From Madurella fahalii (Eukaryota; Ascomycota; Sordariomycetes; Sordariales): a stretch of 64,000 nt of DNA. The position numbers and the translations under genes were made by a program. Where the stretch lies: the NCBI GenBank assembly GCA_029876055.1, contig CM056874.1, forward strand, positions 5,022,001 through 5,086,000. Direction: 5' to 3'. Shown one piece after another: positions 43,209 through 56,697 of the stretch (the first letter of the stretch is position 1; the number at the start of each line of letters is the position of its first letter). The notes beneath the pieces were generated by a model, which was not told the origin of the DNA, ran no database searches, and saw only the letters and a program-made list of their open reading frames with translations.

Positions 43209-44601
43209 ATGGCTGAACCTGGTGATAATGGAAGCGGCAGCAACGGCGAAAGACCGCTGTACGGCCAGTACCAGTTTGATCTCTATGCCCAGGCCCTCAT
43301 CGGCGGCAAGATGCCCATTGTCACGACCGATCCGAACAAGTTGGAGCAGGAGGCTAAGAAGGCCATGACGCCCCAAGGCTTCAACTATGTCTCTGGCGGT
43401 GCCGGAGAGCAAGCAACGATGCACGCCAACCGGCTCGCGTTCCGCCAGTGGAAACTGATTCCACGCATGCTGCGGCCGACCTTGCCCCGTGATCTTCGCG
43501 TGACTTTGTTCGGCAAAACCTATAGTAGGTATCAGAAAAAAGAGAAGGAGAGGGGGGGGAGGGGGAGGAGGGTGTGATGAGTACGGGAGCCCAAACCAAG
43601 TCAGTTGAACTAACGAAATCAACCCAGGCACACCACTCCTCATGGCCCCAGTAGGTGTCCAATCTGCCTACCACCCGTCCGCCGAACCGGGCGTTGCGAC
43701 AGCCTGCGCCTCGCTCGGCGTCCCCTTCATCTACAGCACCGCAGCCAGCACCCCCATCGAAGCCGTCGCCGCAGCCATGGACAGCGTCCCGCTCCCCGCC
43801 GCCGAGAAGCCTCCCCCGCGCTGGTTCCAACTCTACTGGCCGCTCTCCGACACCCTGACCTCCTCCCTCCTCGGCCGCGCCCGCAAGGCCGGGTGTGACG
43901 TGCTCGTCGTCACCCTCGACACCTTCACCATGGCCTGGCGCCCGCTGGACCTCGACACGGGGTACCTGCCCTTCGCGGTGGGCGAGGGCAACGCGCTCGG
44001 CTTCAGCGACGGCGTCTTCCGCGAGCAGTTCGCTGCCCGGCACGGCGCCGACGCCGTCGAGGACAACGTCCTCGCCGCCAGCCGCATGTGGGCGGCCGAG
44101 GTCTTCTCCGGGCATGCCCACCGCTGGGAGGACCTAGCAGCGCTGAGGCGGATGTGGGGGGAGGACGGCGGGGCCATCGTGCTCAAGGGGGTGTTGAGCG
44201 TTGAGGATGCGCTGATGGCGGCGAGGTGCGGGGTCGATGGGATTATCGTGAGTAACCACGGCGGGAGGCAGTTGGATGGGGCGGTGCCGAGCTTGGAGAT
44301 GTTGCCCGAGATTGTCGATGCGGTGGGGGAGAGGCTAACCGTCCTGTTCGACTCGGGGGTGAGGACGGGGGCGGATGTGATCAAGGCGCTGGCGCTCGGA
44401 GCAAAGGCGGTGCTGGTTGGGAGGCCGGTAATATATGGTCTGGGGATTGCCGGGAGTGAAGGGGCGAGGCACGTGCTGGCGGGACTGCTTGCTGATATTG
44501 ACCAGTCGATGGGTTTAGCGGGAGTGAAGAGCGTGGGTGAGTTGAACCGGAGTATGCTGAGGAGGATTAACTATGGGGGTGATGTCAAGTCGTCGCTTTG
44601 A
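43209..44601 (+). CDS. FMN-dependent alpha-hydroxy acid oxidase, lactate 2-monooxygenase-like
   Basis: Exons are 43209..43524 and 43628..44601, giving 429 residues. The TIM-barrel FMN family (glycolate oxidase/lactate monooxygenase) is shown by FNYVSGGAGEQATM, LMAPVGVQSAYHP, FIYSTAASTPIE, WFQLYW, the catalytic stretch SNHGGRQLDG (H316), LFDSGVRTGADV and ALGAKAVLVGRP. The stretch LVVTLDTFTMAWRPLDLDTGYLPF is the mark of the lactate 2-monooxygenase branch rather than cytochrome b2; no heme domain precedes it. No peroxisomal or mitochondrial signal is obvious. The physiological hydroxy acid is unknown. GC content is high and there is one intron. Confidence 0.88.
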
Positions 44602-44868
44602 TGGTTCTGCTCGCGCTTCGAGATCGTGTTGCTGCGTTGCGGGGGTATAAGGGCAAGAGGGCAAGATCAGGCCGTCCATGGTTTATCTTGTGGACTAGAG
44701 GTCGATTACCGGACTCGGTCGGCCAGAGAAGCACGTGGTAAGAGGGGCCAGCAGCATTCTTCTTGAAGAAAAGCAATCAATCTATGCCTGCCTGCTAACG
44801 CCCGTTATCGAAGAGATCCCTATTTACAGATTCAAAAATCACCTCGCAGCGTCTCTGTCTAGGCCGTT

Positions 44869-46173
<1,305 letters not shown>

Positions 46174-47757
46174 GTTGTCGGCACTTTTCAATAGCAACTC
46201 AGGTAAATACGGGCCAATCGATAGCGAAAAAGAAAGGCCGCACACTCAACACTATGGAGCAGCTTCAGGGAAACCTAGAGGGTGGGACGACAGGAAGACG
46301 ATCTGTTTTAGTTTATTTTTTTTTTCGCCAACGGCGGTCAAAGGGGTAGAGCTGCCATTGCCCCTCCGAATGATGAGGGGCAACTACGGCGCTATAAATC
46401 GGAAACTGTCTAATGGTCCAAATCCATTCGCAAATTTATCCTAAACCCACCCCGGGGAAGAATGAAGAAAATCCTACTTTCCGTTCATTCTCACCAGTCC
46501 ACGGATTCGATTTTGTGCAAACCAATACTTTCCACCTCTGGCAGCTGGAAGCTGTCCTCGTAAGCCACTCGCAGCGGCCCGGATCAACTACGGCGGCCGG
46601 ATCCTGTCAGATCCATATTAGCGGTCCGGATAGACTGCCGATAACGGCCCGCATCAACTGCAACGCCTTTGACGGACTGCGGCGGCACCGATCAACGGCA
46701 ACGGCCCGGATTGACTTGCACCTAATGTACTGCTACAACACTGGCACCCAGCAGTCAGTCAAATACCGTGGCAGACCGTCCCAAACTGTCGCGGTTAAGC
46801 TGGGCTATTGCTGTTAATCCAAAAAGTGTCGATAGCTATCACCAAGTGCAAAGTTCCGTACTCTATAACAGAGAACAAGGTGCGGGTAGGCAAGTCAGCC
46901 AAATGATGTTTCTATTACGACGGGAGACGTAGGCGGATAAATTCTTTAAGTGATGTTTGGGCCCCTCATACTGTTTTCCAGTTTGTAGCGCCGTAGCGGA
47001 ATGACTCGATGTGGGGTGCTTGTCCAGCTGAACCACTCGCCTGGAAGAAACGCCGACTTCGGCAGCAAGCACATGTCAGGCCATCGCGTCTCGATGGAAC
47101 CCAGGAAGATTTAGTAGGGATTGCTCTATCGCCCGGTCACTTCACAGTAGACATGCCCATGAGAGAAGTGGACATTCGCCCAGGGTAGTATTCGAGTGCG
47201 CAACAAAGCCATTGTAAACCAGGATATTCCCGAGGGCTCGTGACGGCCGCAAGCCCCGAAAAAGGTCTGATAGCCAATGGATTACCTGACACTATACGTC
47301 TCTACTCCTAGAAGAACTGCCTTGTCGATCTCGACTCCCACGGTTTGTAATTAGAGCGGTTAGCCCGGAGCATGTCTGTTACGTGGAGATGACCAACAAG
47401 CAGACAGTCAGCTGGATTTTAAGACTTGGGAATCTGAGACGGTTGTCTATGTACAGTACAGTTCATATGTTTGTCACTAATAACTGTACTGAGACGCTGG
47501 GACAGGAACCCTGCCGTTAGCCAATTACATGATTGATATTATGCAGAGTCTTTCGACCCCTCCCAAAATGAAGAGCAAGACTCTAGCACCGCAAATCAAT
47601 CTTGGCATCGATGAGGGACCCGCCGTGATTTCTCCACTTCCTGCAGCAAGAGCTCCCCATTTTGGGGTCGCGCGCCAAGACACGTGGAGGGCGTTTCGCG
47701 ACAACCATCTAGACGGGAATCACGTTCTGGCCGGATTAACGGACAATAATACTCAAC
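46174..47757. other. Divergent promoter region, 1.6 kb, with CGG-N-CCG repeats
   Basis: It lies upstream of DAHP synthase (minus) and the WD40-cyclophilin (plus). Diverged CGGCCCGGATCAACTGC-like units are at 46575-46719. No gene was recognised; a short frame on the minus strand near 46900-47070 gave no family. Confidence 0.5.
46575..46719. repeat. Cluster of diverged CGGCCCGGATCAACTGC-like units
   Basis: Units start at 46575, 46594 (partial), 46622, 46645, 46683 (weak) and 46702. Most contain CGG-N-CCG or CGG-CCG followed by GATCAACT-like bases. Spacing is irregular (19-38 nt). Confidence 0.6.
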
Positions 47758-49762
47758 ATGACCGACACCAGCAACGACGACGACGCAAAGTCAAACAAGC
47801 GCAGCCATGCGGAATTTACAGGCGACGATGGCTCCGGTATGGCTTGGGAACACCCCGCAGCTCCCGCCTTCGAGTGGGCGTACCAGCTAACCCTCGCGCC
47901 CTTAGAAAGCTCCTCGGACGACGATATGGGGCCCCAGTTGCCTTCGGCAGCCCCTAAGAAGAAGCGGCGCGTTCTTCCCTACGAGCAGCTGTACATATCG
48001 GCCCTCCCCAAGTCGGCGCGTTACTCTAAATCCCTGATGCACAAAGAGCAACTGTCCTTCATCACCATGACCCCACTTACCGACTTTCTCATCACGACAT
48101 CGGTTGACGGCGTAGTAAAGTTCTGGAAGAAGGTTGCAGAAGGCATCGAGTTTGTCAAGGAGTTCAAGGCACACCAAGGCGAAATCCGATCTGTTTCTTC
48201 CAGCCACGACGGGCGGAGCTTTGCCACGGCCGGCGTGGACAAGACGGTCAAGCTGTTTGACGTGGTCACTTTTGATCTCTTGACTGTCGTCCAACTTGAC
48301 TTTACGCCGCGTTGCGTGTGCTGGGTTCACAAGAGAGGAGCTTCTCTGCCTCTCCTGGCGGTTTCCGACAGCGAAGCCAAGCCGAGCATTCGCATCTACG
48401 ACGGCAGGGGCGAAAGCCAGGAACCCATCCACACCATTAGGGGTCTGCATAGGAGTCCCGTATCCCTTATGGCGTTCAATGACCGATACGACTGCGTCAT
48501 ATCGGCCGACGAAGGCGGCATGATCGAATACTGGCGCCCGGGAGGATCGTACGAGAAGCCCGACAACGTCTTTCAGTACAAAAGCTCGACCAATCTTTTC
48601 GAGTTTAAAAAAGCAAAGTCTGTGCCGACATCGCTCACTTTGTCGCCGGATGGTAGTCAGTTCGCGATCATCTCCTTTCCGGACCGGAAGATCCGGGTTT
48701 TCGATTTCGCCACGGCTCAGCTTCAGCGGACATATGACGAGTCTCTCGCCGTCATCGAGGAAATGCAGCAAGCCGGTACAGCACTTCAAAAAATGGATGC
48801 CGTCGAGTTTGGTCGCCGGCTTGCTCAGGAGCGTGAAATCGACTCGCCGGCGCTTCGTGACAAGTACAACCTCGTTTTTGACGAGTCGGGCCATTTCATC
48901 CTATACGGCTCCTATCTGGGAGTCAAAGTTCTAAACACGTACACAGACGAGGTGGTAAAGGTGTACGGGCGAGAAGAAGGGTTCCGTCCATTGGCGTTGG
49001 CGCTGTACCAAGGCCAACCCCAGAAGAAGGGCGTGACAACTGTCGCCATGGCGGCCTCGAGCAACCCCCTTTTGCAAGAGTCGGAAAACAGGGATCCAAT
49101 CTTGGTTGCCACGGGGGTGGGGAGGGTTCGCTTTTACATGTTCACCAACGAAGAGGAGTTTTCCAAGTCGACAAGAGATGTCCAAAACGAGAAACCCGCT
49201 GTGCTAGGCCAAAAGAAGGTCGAGCAAAAGAAGGCGGCCGAGACGGGTACATCGGCCATCATACACACCACCTACGGCGACATTCACATTCGGCTATTCC
49301 CCGATGCCGCACCAAAGGCGGTAGAGAATTTCGTGACACATTCTAGGCGCGGGTACTACAACAACACAATCTTTCACCGTGTGATTCGCAAATTCATGAT
49401 CCAAGGCGGAGACCCTCTTGGCGATGGTACTGGCGGTGAAAGTATCTGGGGGAAGGAGTTCGAAGATGAATTCAGCAGCTTGAAGCACGATAAGCCGTAT
49501 ACCGTCAGTATGGCTAACGCTGGTCCTAACACCAACGGAAGCCAGTTCTTCATCACAACAGAGAAAACGGTAATGTCACTTTCCATCACTGCCCGATGTT
49601 GTATGCATGCTGACACGTCCTTAGCCCTGGCTTGACAACAAACACACCATTTTTGGCCGCGCTGTGCAAGGGCTGGACGTAATTCACAGGATCGAAAATG
49701 TCAAGACGTACAAGGAGAAACCGGTGGAGGACATCAAGATCCTCAATATCGACATTCCATAG
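47758..49762 (+). CDS. WD40-repeat cyclophilin (PPWD1-type peptidyl-prolyl isomerase)
   Basis: Exons are 47758..49569 and 49625..49762, giving 649 residues. After an acidic N-terminus with a basic stretch (KKKRR, a possible nuclear signal), WD40 repeats span about residues 90-440 ([40 protein letters not shown]). A cyclophilin domain fills 498-649: [14 protein letters not shown] with the catalytic Arg, GSQFFITT and [11 protein letters not shown] with the cyclosporin-contact Trp. This domain order matches human PPWD1, a spliceosome-associated isomerase. The active-site residues appear intact, so it should be active. The intron removes a frame that would end shortly after TTEKT. Confidence 0.93.
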
Positions 49763-50989
49763 CAGCAGCAACACCAGGGTTTCTGGATAGCCAATCACCT
49801 CCGGTCTTTGTTTGCCACTGGAAAGGCGCCAATAACCTGCCTGCAAAGCCGCAGACTGAGCGCGTTTCCCCGGATTGGGGGAAATGTCCTTTAGGACATC
49901 GAGGTCCACCCGTCTTCCCATACAGAACCTTGACCATAGATCTTGCAGTCTCGGGGAAAAGGAAAAGCGGTAATTAATCCGACGGTAATATGGCTTCAGT
50001 CCAAACACGCTCAAGACATTAGCAGAAGAACCCACGTGTCATCCTAGTTCTGGTGGAACGTTGATCGCTTGGCGTACGTCTCGTCGTGGTTGTCCGGATT
50101 GACGAGCCATGCAGAATCCTGGTCTATCGCCAGCATAAATCAGGGCCCACCTGTTGATGGTATACTCACAGCCAGCGCTCAATGACAAACTGGGGGTTTT
50201 GATCATCGCGGGTACTATGAAAACATCTAGTAGAAATCGGGACTGGGTCCAAGCTGAGTACTTTATGCCTCGGCCCATTGAGGGACGACCATCTTCCGTC
50301 CATAGAAAGGTCAGGCAAGAAGGTGCTGGATTCAAGGATCCCGAGAGGAACAGGCAGGACTGACGACAATGGCCGGTCCGGAGCTAAGTTAGGGTAAAGG
50401 TTGAAGTCCAGCACACAAAGGATCAATTGCCAGCGCCAGGTGTTAACATATCCTACCCATAGCTTGGTGGGCACCGTAGGGTCGTTGTTGAGTCTATATG
50501 TATCGATTCAATGCGGAATTGATCGATTGTTGCATTCTTTTTCTGCGCAAGTACTACATCGGCGCCTGGCATTTGCTTCGGGGGAATATGATCTAGCTGT
50601 CGAGATGTTGGGAACCCGGAGCTTCAATCTAGCATAGAATATAACACAGCGTCGGTAGACCAAGATTGTTTTACTTGTGACGGGTATGCACCCTGGAAAT
50701 CGAGAGGACGAAAGCATGCGCGGCCCCGCCAGCCCCGTCGGGAGCTTGGGGATGTCGGGAGGAAAAGGCTGGGCGGAAAATCAATCAGCCGTGGGTAGAG
50801 TGAACAGAGCTTGATTGGCTGGCCAATGAGATGGCCAGAGTTCCTAAGAATCCCGAATCTGAGAAACCTGACCTGGAGTCGACGTTCCCCAGCTCGAGCC
50901 TACAACCTCAAAACACCGACGGTGGCAGCCAATTGCCTTGTCAAACCGACCGACGACACCTTCCTAAGCTCCGCAAAGGCGTGCCGACC
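49763..50989. other. Intergenic, CYT1 promoter side
   Basis: About 1.2 kb with only unsupported short ORFs. It should contain the 3' UTR of the cyclophilin gene and the CYT1 promoter. Confidence 0.45.
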
Positions 50990-52301
50990 ATGCTGGCGAG
51001 GTCCTGCCTGCGCACGGCGCGCGCATTCGCCGGCGCGAGAAATGGCGCCGTGCAATTTACCAAGGTATGCTTTCTGTGCTTGCCGTGGCCTGTGGCATGA
51101 CCCCATCGACGACGACATCCGGCTCGCCCAATTGCACCGCCAACCCCGCCCCGTCCATCGAACCACCCCCGGAGCTGTCTCGTGTGTCCCTGTCGTAGCT
51201 AACGCCCATGTCTGCCAGCGCGCTGCGTCTTCCTCGAGCTCCGGGTCGACTGCCGAATCACCGCTCCGGTTGAACATTGCTGCCGCCGCCGCTACCGCCG
51301 TCGCTGCCGGCTCCATTGCCTGGTACTACCATCTCTACGGACCCAATGCGGATGCCATGACACCGGCCGAGGAAGGGTGAGTGCTACCGCCGAGACTTTG
51401 CCGTGGGCCGAGGTTACCCCGTCCGCGTTGAGGCATATTCGGCCAGCCGCGTTGTCGCGGACACGACCCAGGAGAAAGAAAGATCACGAGGCTGATTTTC
51501 GATGCAGTCTACATCCTACCAAGTACCCCTGGGTCCACCAGCAGTGGTTCAAGACCTTTGACCATCAGGCGTAAGCTTCCTACCCCCGCAAACCTGGTAT
51601 ATGGATTGCTCACAAGACCCCCATGCAGACTCCGGAGAGGCTTCCAGGTGTACCAGGAAGTCTGCGCCTCGTGCCACTCGCTCAGCAGAGTGCCTTACCG
51701 CGCCCTTGTCGGCTCCATCCTGACTGTCGACGAGGCCAAGGAGCTTGCCGAGCAAAACGAGTACGACACGGAGCCCAACGACCAGGGTGAGATCGAGAAG
51801 CGGCCCGGCAAGCTTTCCGATTATCTCCCCGCTCCTTACAAGAACGACGAGGCTGCCCGCTTCGCCAACAACGGAGCCCTCCCCCCCGATCTCAGCCTGA
51901 TCGTTAAGGGCCGCCACGGCGGTTGCGATTACATCTTCTCCCTCTTGACCGGCTACCCCGATGAGCCCCCTGCAGGCGCCCAGGTCGGTGCGGGCTTGAA
52001 CTTCAACCCTTACTTCCCCGGTACGGGCATTGCCATGGCCCGTGTCCTGTACGATGGCCTGGTTGAGTACGAAGACGGAACCCCCGCGTCGACGTCGCAG
52101 ATGGCCAAGGACGTGGTCGAGTTCCTCAACTGGGCGGCCGAGCCCGAAATGGACGACCGGAAGCGCATGGGCATGAAGGTGCTGGTTGTCACGTCGGTTC
52201 TGTTTGCCATGAGCGTCTGGGTCAAGCGGTACAAGTGGGCGTGGCTCAAGTCGAGGAAGATCGTCTATGACCCGCCAAAGACGGGCAGCACCCGCCACTG
52301 A
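50990..52301 (+). CDS. CYT1: Cytochrome c1, heme protein of complex III
   Basis: Exons are 50990..51064, 51219..51376, 51508..51570 and 51629..52301, giving 322 residues. A mitochondrial presequence rich in Arg and Ala ([19 protein letters not shown]) is followed by a hydrophobic sorting segment (about 40-65). The heme-binding CASCH is at 111-115, with the probable axial Met at M235 in [10 protein letters not shown]-terminal membrane anchor follows ([17 protein letters not shown]), then a basic tail. Diagnostic stretches are [39 protein letters not shown] and LNFNPYFPG. It passes electrons from the Rieske protein to cytochrome c. Introns are all in the N-terminal third. Confidence 0.97.
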
Positions 52302-52914
52302 GCGCTAGGCGAAGCCGCAGCAAGAAGACGCTTGGCCTCTCTTTGTATGTACCAATATACTGCTGAGCTCTCCCACGTTTTTGTGTTGGCGTAGACGAAA
52401 AAGAAGAAAGGGACATGCCCTCGGGGGAAAGAGAGCAGGGCATAGCGGGTTGAGCGGGGGTTTAAGGGCGGAGTGTAAATCAATTGTCTCGGTCTCAATA
52501 CAACTAGACTTTCTCCTTGTCGTTCTGAACCTCTTTCTTCTCTGGCCTTATTTCGCTCGGATCGGAGTCTATACCTTGCATTGGCCGCCTGTGCGCTTTC
52601 GAAAGAAATCAAGGCCTTCCGTTAGTATCCATCCATGGTTGGAAATTATTCAGCGAGCCTGGTCCACGTTTCACGTTTTCTCTCGCCCAATACTCACGCA
52701 ACAACTCCAACATTCCCGAATGAACAGCCCGCCGCCATCCACGCACATAACGGATCCTGCGACTTTCTTTTTTTTCTGACGACCAAATCTCCCAATATGA
52801 TATTGGCTACTCCCATCGCTCATCAGTAGCAATTTTCTCGACGCAAATTCCACGATTACAATTACATCGCCGTCTACACACCTTATAAGGGCGTGATGCA
52901 TTCACCTATCCATC
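52302..52914. other. Intergenic, glycosylase promoter side
   Basis: It holds the CYT1 3' UTR and the upstream region of the glycosylase gene. Nothing specific was seen. Confidence 0.4.
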
Positions 52915-54736
52915 ATGTCCAGCTCACCCGCCGCACCATCGATGCTCGCAAAACCTGAACAAGCACCAGCCGACGAGCTCCTCCAGGGCTTCGACATCCG
53001 CGATGAAGAGGCCAGGGACTTTCTCAGTTCCCTCGTCAGCTCGCGCAAAGCGCCGCAGGCAGAGCTAGATGAGCTACAGCATCTTAGCCTCATGCGTGGG
53101 GTTGAAGAGTGGGATATGCTCTTTGCGTGCGCCGAGTCGCTCCGGGAGAGGAGCGGAGCTTCTCGGAAAGGCAGTAGCAGTACGCGGTTGGAGACGAGCC
53201 TCGTACCGTTTCTTGGCGATGTTCTCGCTGGTCGAGGGGTGAGGTTGCTTGGAACGGACAGTGCGTTGTGTCAGCCGGGAAAGGGGAAGAGGAAGGTAGA
53301 GAGAGATGAGATGGCGAAGGAGGAAGGTAAGGCGAGGAAAGCGACGGGTAAGGGTGTTTCGCACTTTTGGGGAGGGCCTGAACCTGAAGGGGGGAGTGAG
53401 GAAAAGGTCAAGTCGATACGGCAGACTGCGGGACACAGCCGAGTGCTCAGTCGGGAGACCGCCGCATGTTCTCCGTCAACCAGAAACAGGGGGACCTCCC
53501 ATGTCAAGGATGAGGCAGTCCCAGATCCTAGCCTTGCCCAAAACCAGAGCCCCTCTGTCCCCAGCGGGCACTCTTTACCCAACACTACTGCCTGCTCCGA
53601 TAATTACCGCAAAGGAGATACCGAACGGCCAGTCAAAGCCAAAGGAACCTCCAGATCGCCCTTCTTCAGCACCCTAACACCGCCCGGCGACAAACTCTCA
53701 CCAAACCCAACCCCATCACCCACCAACCCACCGTCAAACAAGAGAAAGCCGCGCCCGCCACGGGGTACGGTCTCCAGCCTGCCGATCCCGCCGCTCTCGG
53801 CGGCGCGCTTCGGGCTGATCCAGGAAGAGCTGGCGGCGGACCCGTTCCGGCTGCTCATCGCCGTCACCTTCCTGATCCGCACAGCCGGCCGGGCCGCCAT
53901 CCCCGTCTTCCGCGAGCTGATGGCGCGCTTCCCGTCCCCGGCCGCCCTCGCCGCCCCCGCCGCCGCCCCGGAGATCGTCGCCCGCATCCGCCCCCTCGGC
54001 CTGTCCGCCGTGCGCTGCGCCGCCATCCAGCGCTACGCCCGCCTCTGGCTGGCCCGCCTCCCGACCCGCCTTGTCCGGTACGCCGTGAAGAATTACCCGC
54101 TCCCCGGCGACGGGCGGGGCGTGAGGGCTGGGGAGGTTTTTGGGCCAGAGGATGATGACCGTCCGGACCGGAACGGGGACGCGGACGGGGAGGGGGAGAG
54201 GGAAGGGGATGCCGTGGCGGATGCCAGGCAAAGGGGGGTGGGGTGCGCGTGGGAAATCGGCCACCTCACGCAGGGCCCGTACGCGCTGGACTCGTGGCGC
54301 ATCTTTTGTCGCGATGTGCTCCTCGGGAGGTCGGCGCACTGGACCGGCGAGGGGAGCGAGCCCGGGTTCCAGCCCGAGTGGATGCGGGTTCTGCCTATGG
54401 ATAAGGAACTGAGGGCGTGTCTGCGCTGGATGTGGTACGTGCCTTGTTTGTTGCTTTACGCACACAATGGATCCCTTACGGCTGCCTGGCTGGTTCCGCC
54501 CGGAGTCGGTAGCGAAGTGCCTGCTGCATTGGCTCCGTGGAACCACTGTGGCTGAAGAAAGAATGGCGAGCTGACATGATGATAGGATGCGGGAAGGCTG
54601 GGAGTGGGACCCGCTGACTGGTGAGCGTGAACCTCTCCGGGACGAAATGCGAATGGCTGTGGAAATGGGCCGCGTTGGCTACGATGACCGTGGGAATTTG
54701 GTGATTTTGGACCAGGTGGCGGGAGATGTTGGGTAA
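52915..54736 (+). CDS. MBD4-like HhH-GPD DNA glycosylase, no MBD domain
   Basis: Exons are 52915..54434 and 54586..54736, giving 556 residues. The first 280 residues are disordered and basic. The HhH-GPD core starts near 285: LIQEELAADPFRLLIAVTFLIRT, then AIPVFRELMARFPS, IRPLGLSAVRCAAI and the hairpin plus catalytic segment GHLTQGPYALDSWRIFC with D459. This order matches the C-terminal glycosylase of vertebrate MBD4 (LLIATIFLNRTSG..., GNDSYRIFC). A glutamate/aspartate/glycine-rich insert of about 50 residues splits the region between the nucleotide-flipping helix and the hairpin. No methyl-CpG-binding domain is visible. Such enzymes remove T or U mispaired with G. The intron near the C-terminus joins LRWMW to MREGWEWDP. 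Confidence 0.82.
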
Positions 54737-55193
54737 TGTCGTAGACTACTGAATCCTCTACATTATGGGACCTCGATAGTAGAGCCGTGGGGCGATGATA
54801 AGCTTCCCTAGCCTGCCTTGAGACGGCTCATCTGATGATATATTAAGGCGATACAAAGTACAGTGCCTAGAGCAGGCTTGCCACATTTAATGTGAGCATT
54901 GGAACTCCGTCGCTGGCGGTGCCATTAATACACGTTCCTAATACCCTTCCCCCCCCAATACACACACAGGCTAGATCACCGCTTGTTTTGGAAAGCTGAC
55001 GTCTTAAACGCCATCTGTTTTCGGTCATGCGAAGAACCGGATGCAAAGGAGCCCCTGTCTCTTGGCCATCCATATAGATTGATCCTCCGTTTCTGTGGGT
55101 GGCTTTTGGCAGAACCCATTGGCAGGTGATGGAATACTAGAAGCCCCCCTTCCGAAATATATATCTCCATGTTGACAAGTGCGACGTCCAGGT
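54737..55193. other. Intergenic, convergent 3' ends
   Basis: It lies between the glycosylase stop and the stop of the membrane-protein gene. No further feature was recognised. Confidence 0.4.
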
Positions 55194-56697
55194 TCATGAG
55201 TCAGCCTTTGTTTGTCTCGATGCCAAGCCCCTACCGTACTTTATATATATAGGCGTAGGACGAGCCCGTCTTACCGGGCCGTAGATACTAGTAACAAACA
55301 TTTGCTGCCGCCCCGGCGGTACCAAGCCAGATGGCAAACCAAGCGGTGTCCCCCGCCCGCTGGCATCTGATTCCAGTTCTCTCATGATCTCAATACTGGT
55401 CTGAACATGGACTGCAGTCGGTGTGGTGCATAGACGGGCGATCCGTCCGTGCTGGGTGTCACGATCTACCTGTAGTGAGGCTTCAGAGATCATGAGGTGC
55501 GAGAGTGTGCAACCCTCGGCTCTGTTGGGGCAGCGGCGCCTCTGGAGCAGTTCGGCCCTCTTTGCTTCGATCTCGGCTTCCACCGTAGTCCGCAACTCAC
55601 CCTTGGACCGGGGAACTCGCACGAGCGGCCTCAAAGCCGTTGCGCAACCGGCGATAATACCGAGCGATGTCTCCATGATGCTCCAAAAGGCAACGCCGCT
55701 AACAGCAAAGTCAGTGGTCAGACACAACCCAAATAGCTGCTAAGGGCTCACACACTCGCTCTGGTCCAGGAACTCGGGTGATGCAATGGGTATGTACTTG
55801 AGATGGGGTATGCGGGCGAGTATGGCAGTCCCAGCGCTTCATCGATTCCTTTGTGGTCAACGGATGTCGTCTGGGTTGGCCAGGTATTGTATGTAGGAAC
55901 AAGAATCGGCTTACAAGATCCCCATAGCTAGCAACGCGCAGAGGCCGATCTTCACTGTCTTACCATCCTTGAAATGGGGCTTCCATATCACAGAGATGGG
56001 TAAGACGGCCAGTGTAATATCGGTCATAGCAGACACGATGCTGTGGGCTATGGTTGCGCGGGGAACTATCTCAGGGTTGATACTGGTTCATCTTGGGTGT
56101 CAAACCAAGTCCCTCTCGAGAACAATGGGATGCGTACCAGTGTCCCTGCCGGCCACCCAATACTTGCTTATAGAAATATGAGGGAGGTGTGCATTGAAAT
56201 ACGACGAGAAAGAAATATGCGGCCGAGAACGTCCATATGAATCCGAGACTGACATGAATGATGGGCCGGAATAGCGGTTGGTTCGTGCCAAAGATAATAT
56301 CAAGGACAAAGGTTGCAATCGAGGTGCGAATAAGGGCCGAGAGCGGTGTGTATATCGCCTCACAGAGGAACCACACACGGAGGGCTCCGCGCCTGGCCGC
56401 GAGTGGATTAACTCTTTCCTGGTTACTCGCATCGACGATGCCAAATAAAGTGAGGCCGGCCTGTGCCGTGTAGATGATCTGGCATCCGAGTCAACGTGGA
56501 CGGCGCCTCTAAAGAAGGGGCTGATGGGAAGCACACACCACAGATGCAAACATTAACCAGTCGTGTAAGCGCAAGTCCTTCCTAGCTAAGAATCTCGCAC
56601 AGAACCGGAAAAAAATGAAAATCAAGACAAGGACCAGAACCGTAATTTGCAGAACAAATAGCTTGGTCACTCGTGGGTCGAGGTATTCAAGGGCCAT
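55194..56697 (-). CDS. Fungal rhodopsin-domain (SAT4-like) integral membrane protein
   Basis: Exons are 56539..56697, 56138..56478, 55915..56082, 55756..55836 and 55194..55698, giving 417 residues. About seven hydrophobic helices occupy the first 270 residues, beginning FVLQITVLVLVLIFIFFRFCARF. The family signature is the N-terminal RxxxR/D pattern (CARFLARKDLRLHDWLMFAS), FQCTPPSYF, MTDITLAVLPI and VAFWSIMETSLGIIAGCATALRPL. The C-terminal 140 residues are a polar cytosolic tail. These fungal proteins were once called PTH11-like or SAT4 and are now the fungal rhodopsin-domain family; ligand and role are mostly unknown. The acceptor of exon 4 (GATGAAG) is weak, but phase and family continuity support it. 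Confidence 0.82.

Noticed and set aside
46393..46399. TATAAAT upstream of DAHP synthase
   Set aside because: It is on the plus strand, opposite to that gene, and more than 1.3 kb from the cyclophilin gene start.
46980..47075. Minus-strand stretch with a D-arm-like GTGGTTCAGCTGG, considered as a tRNA or relic gene
   Set aside because: No acceptor stem pairing, no usable anticodon or T-loop could be found, and the short frame has no recognised homologue.
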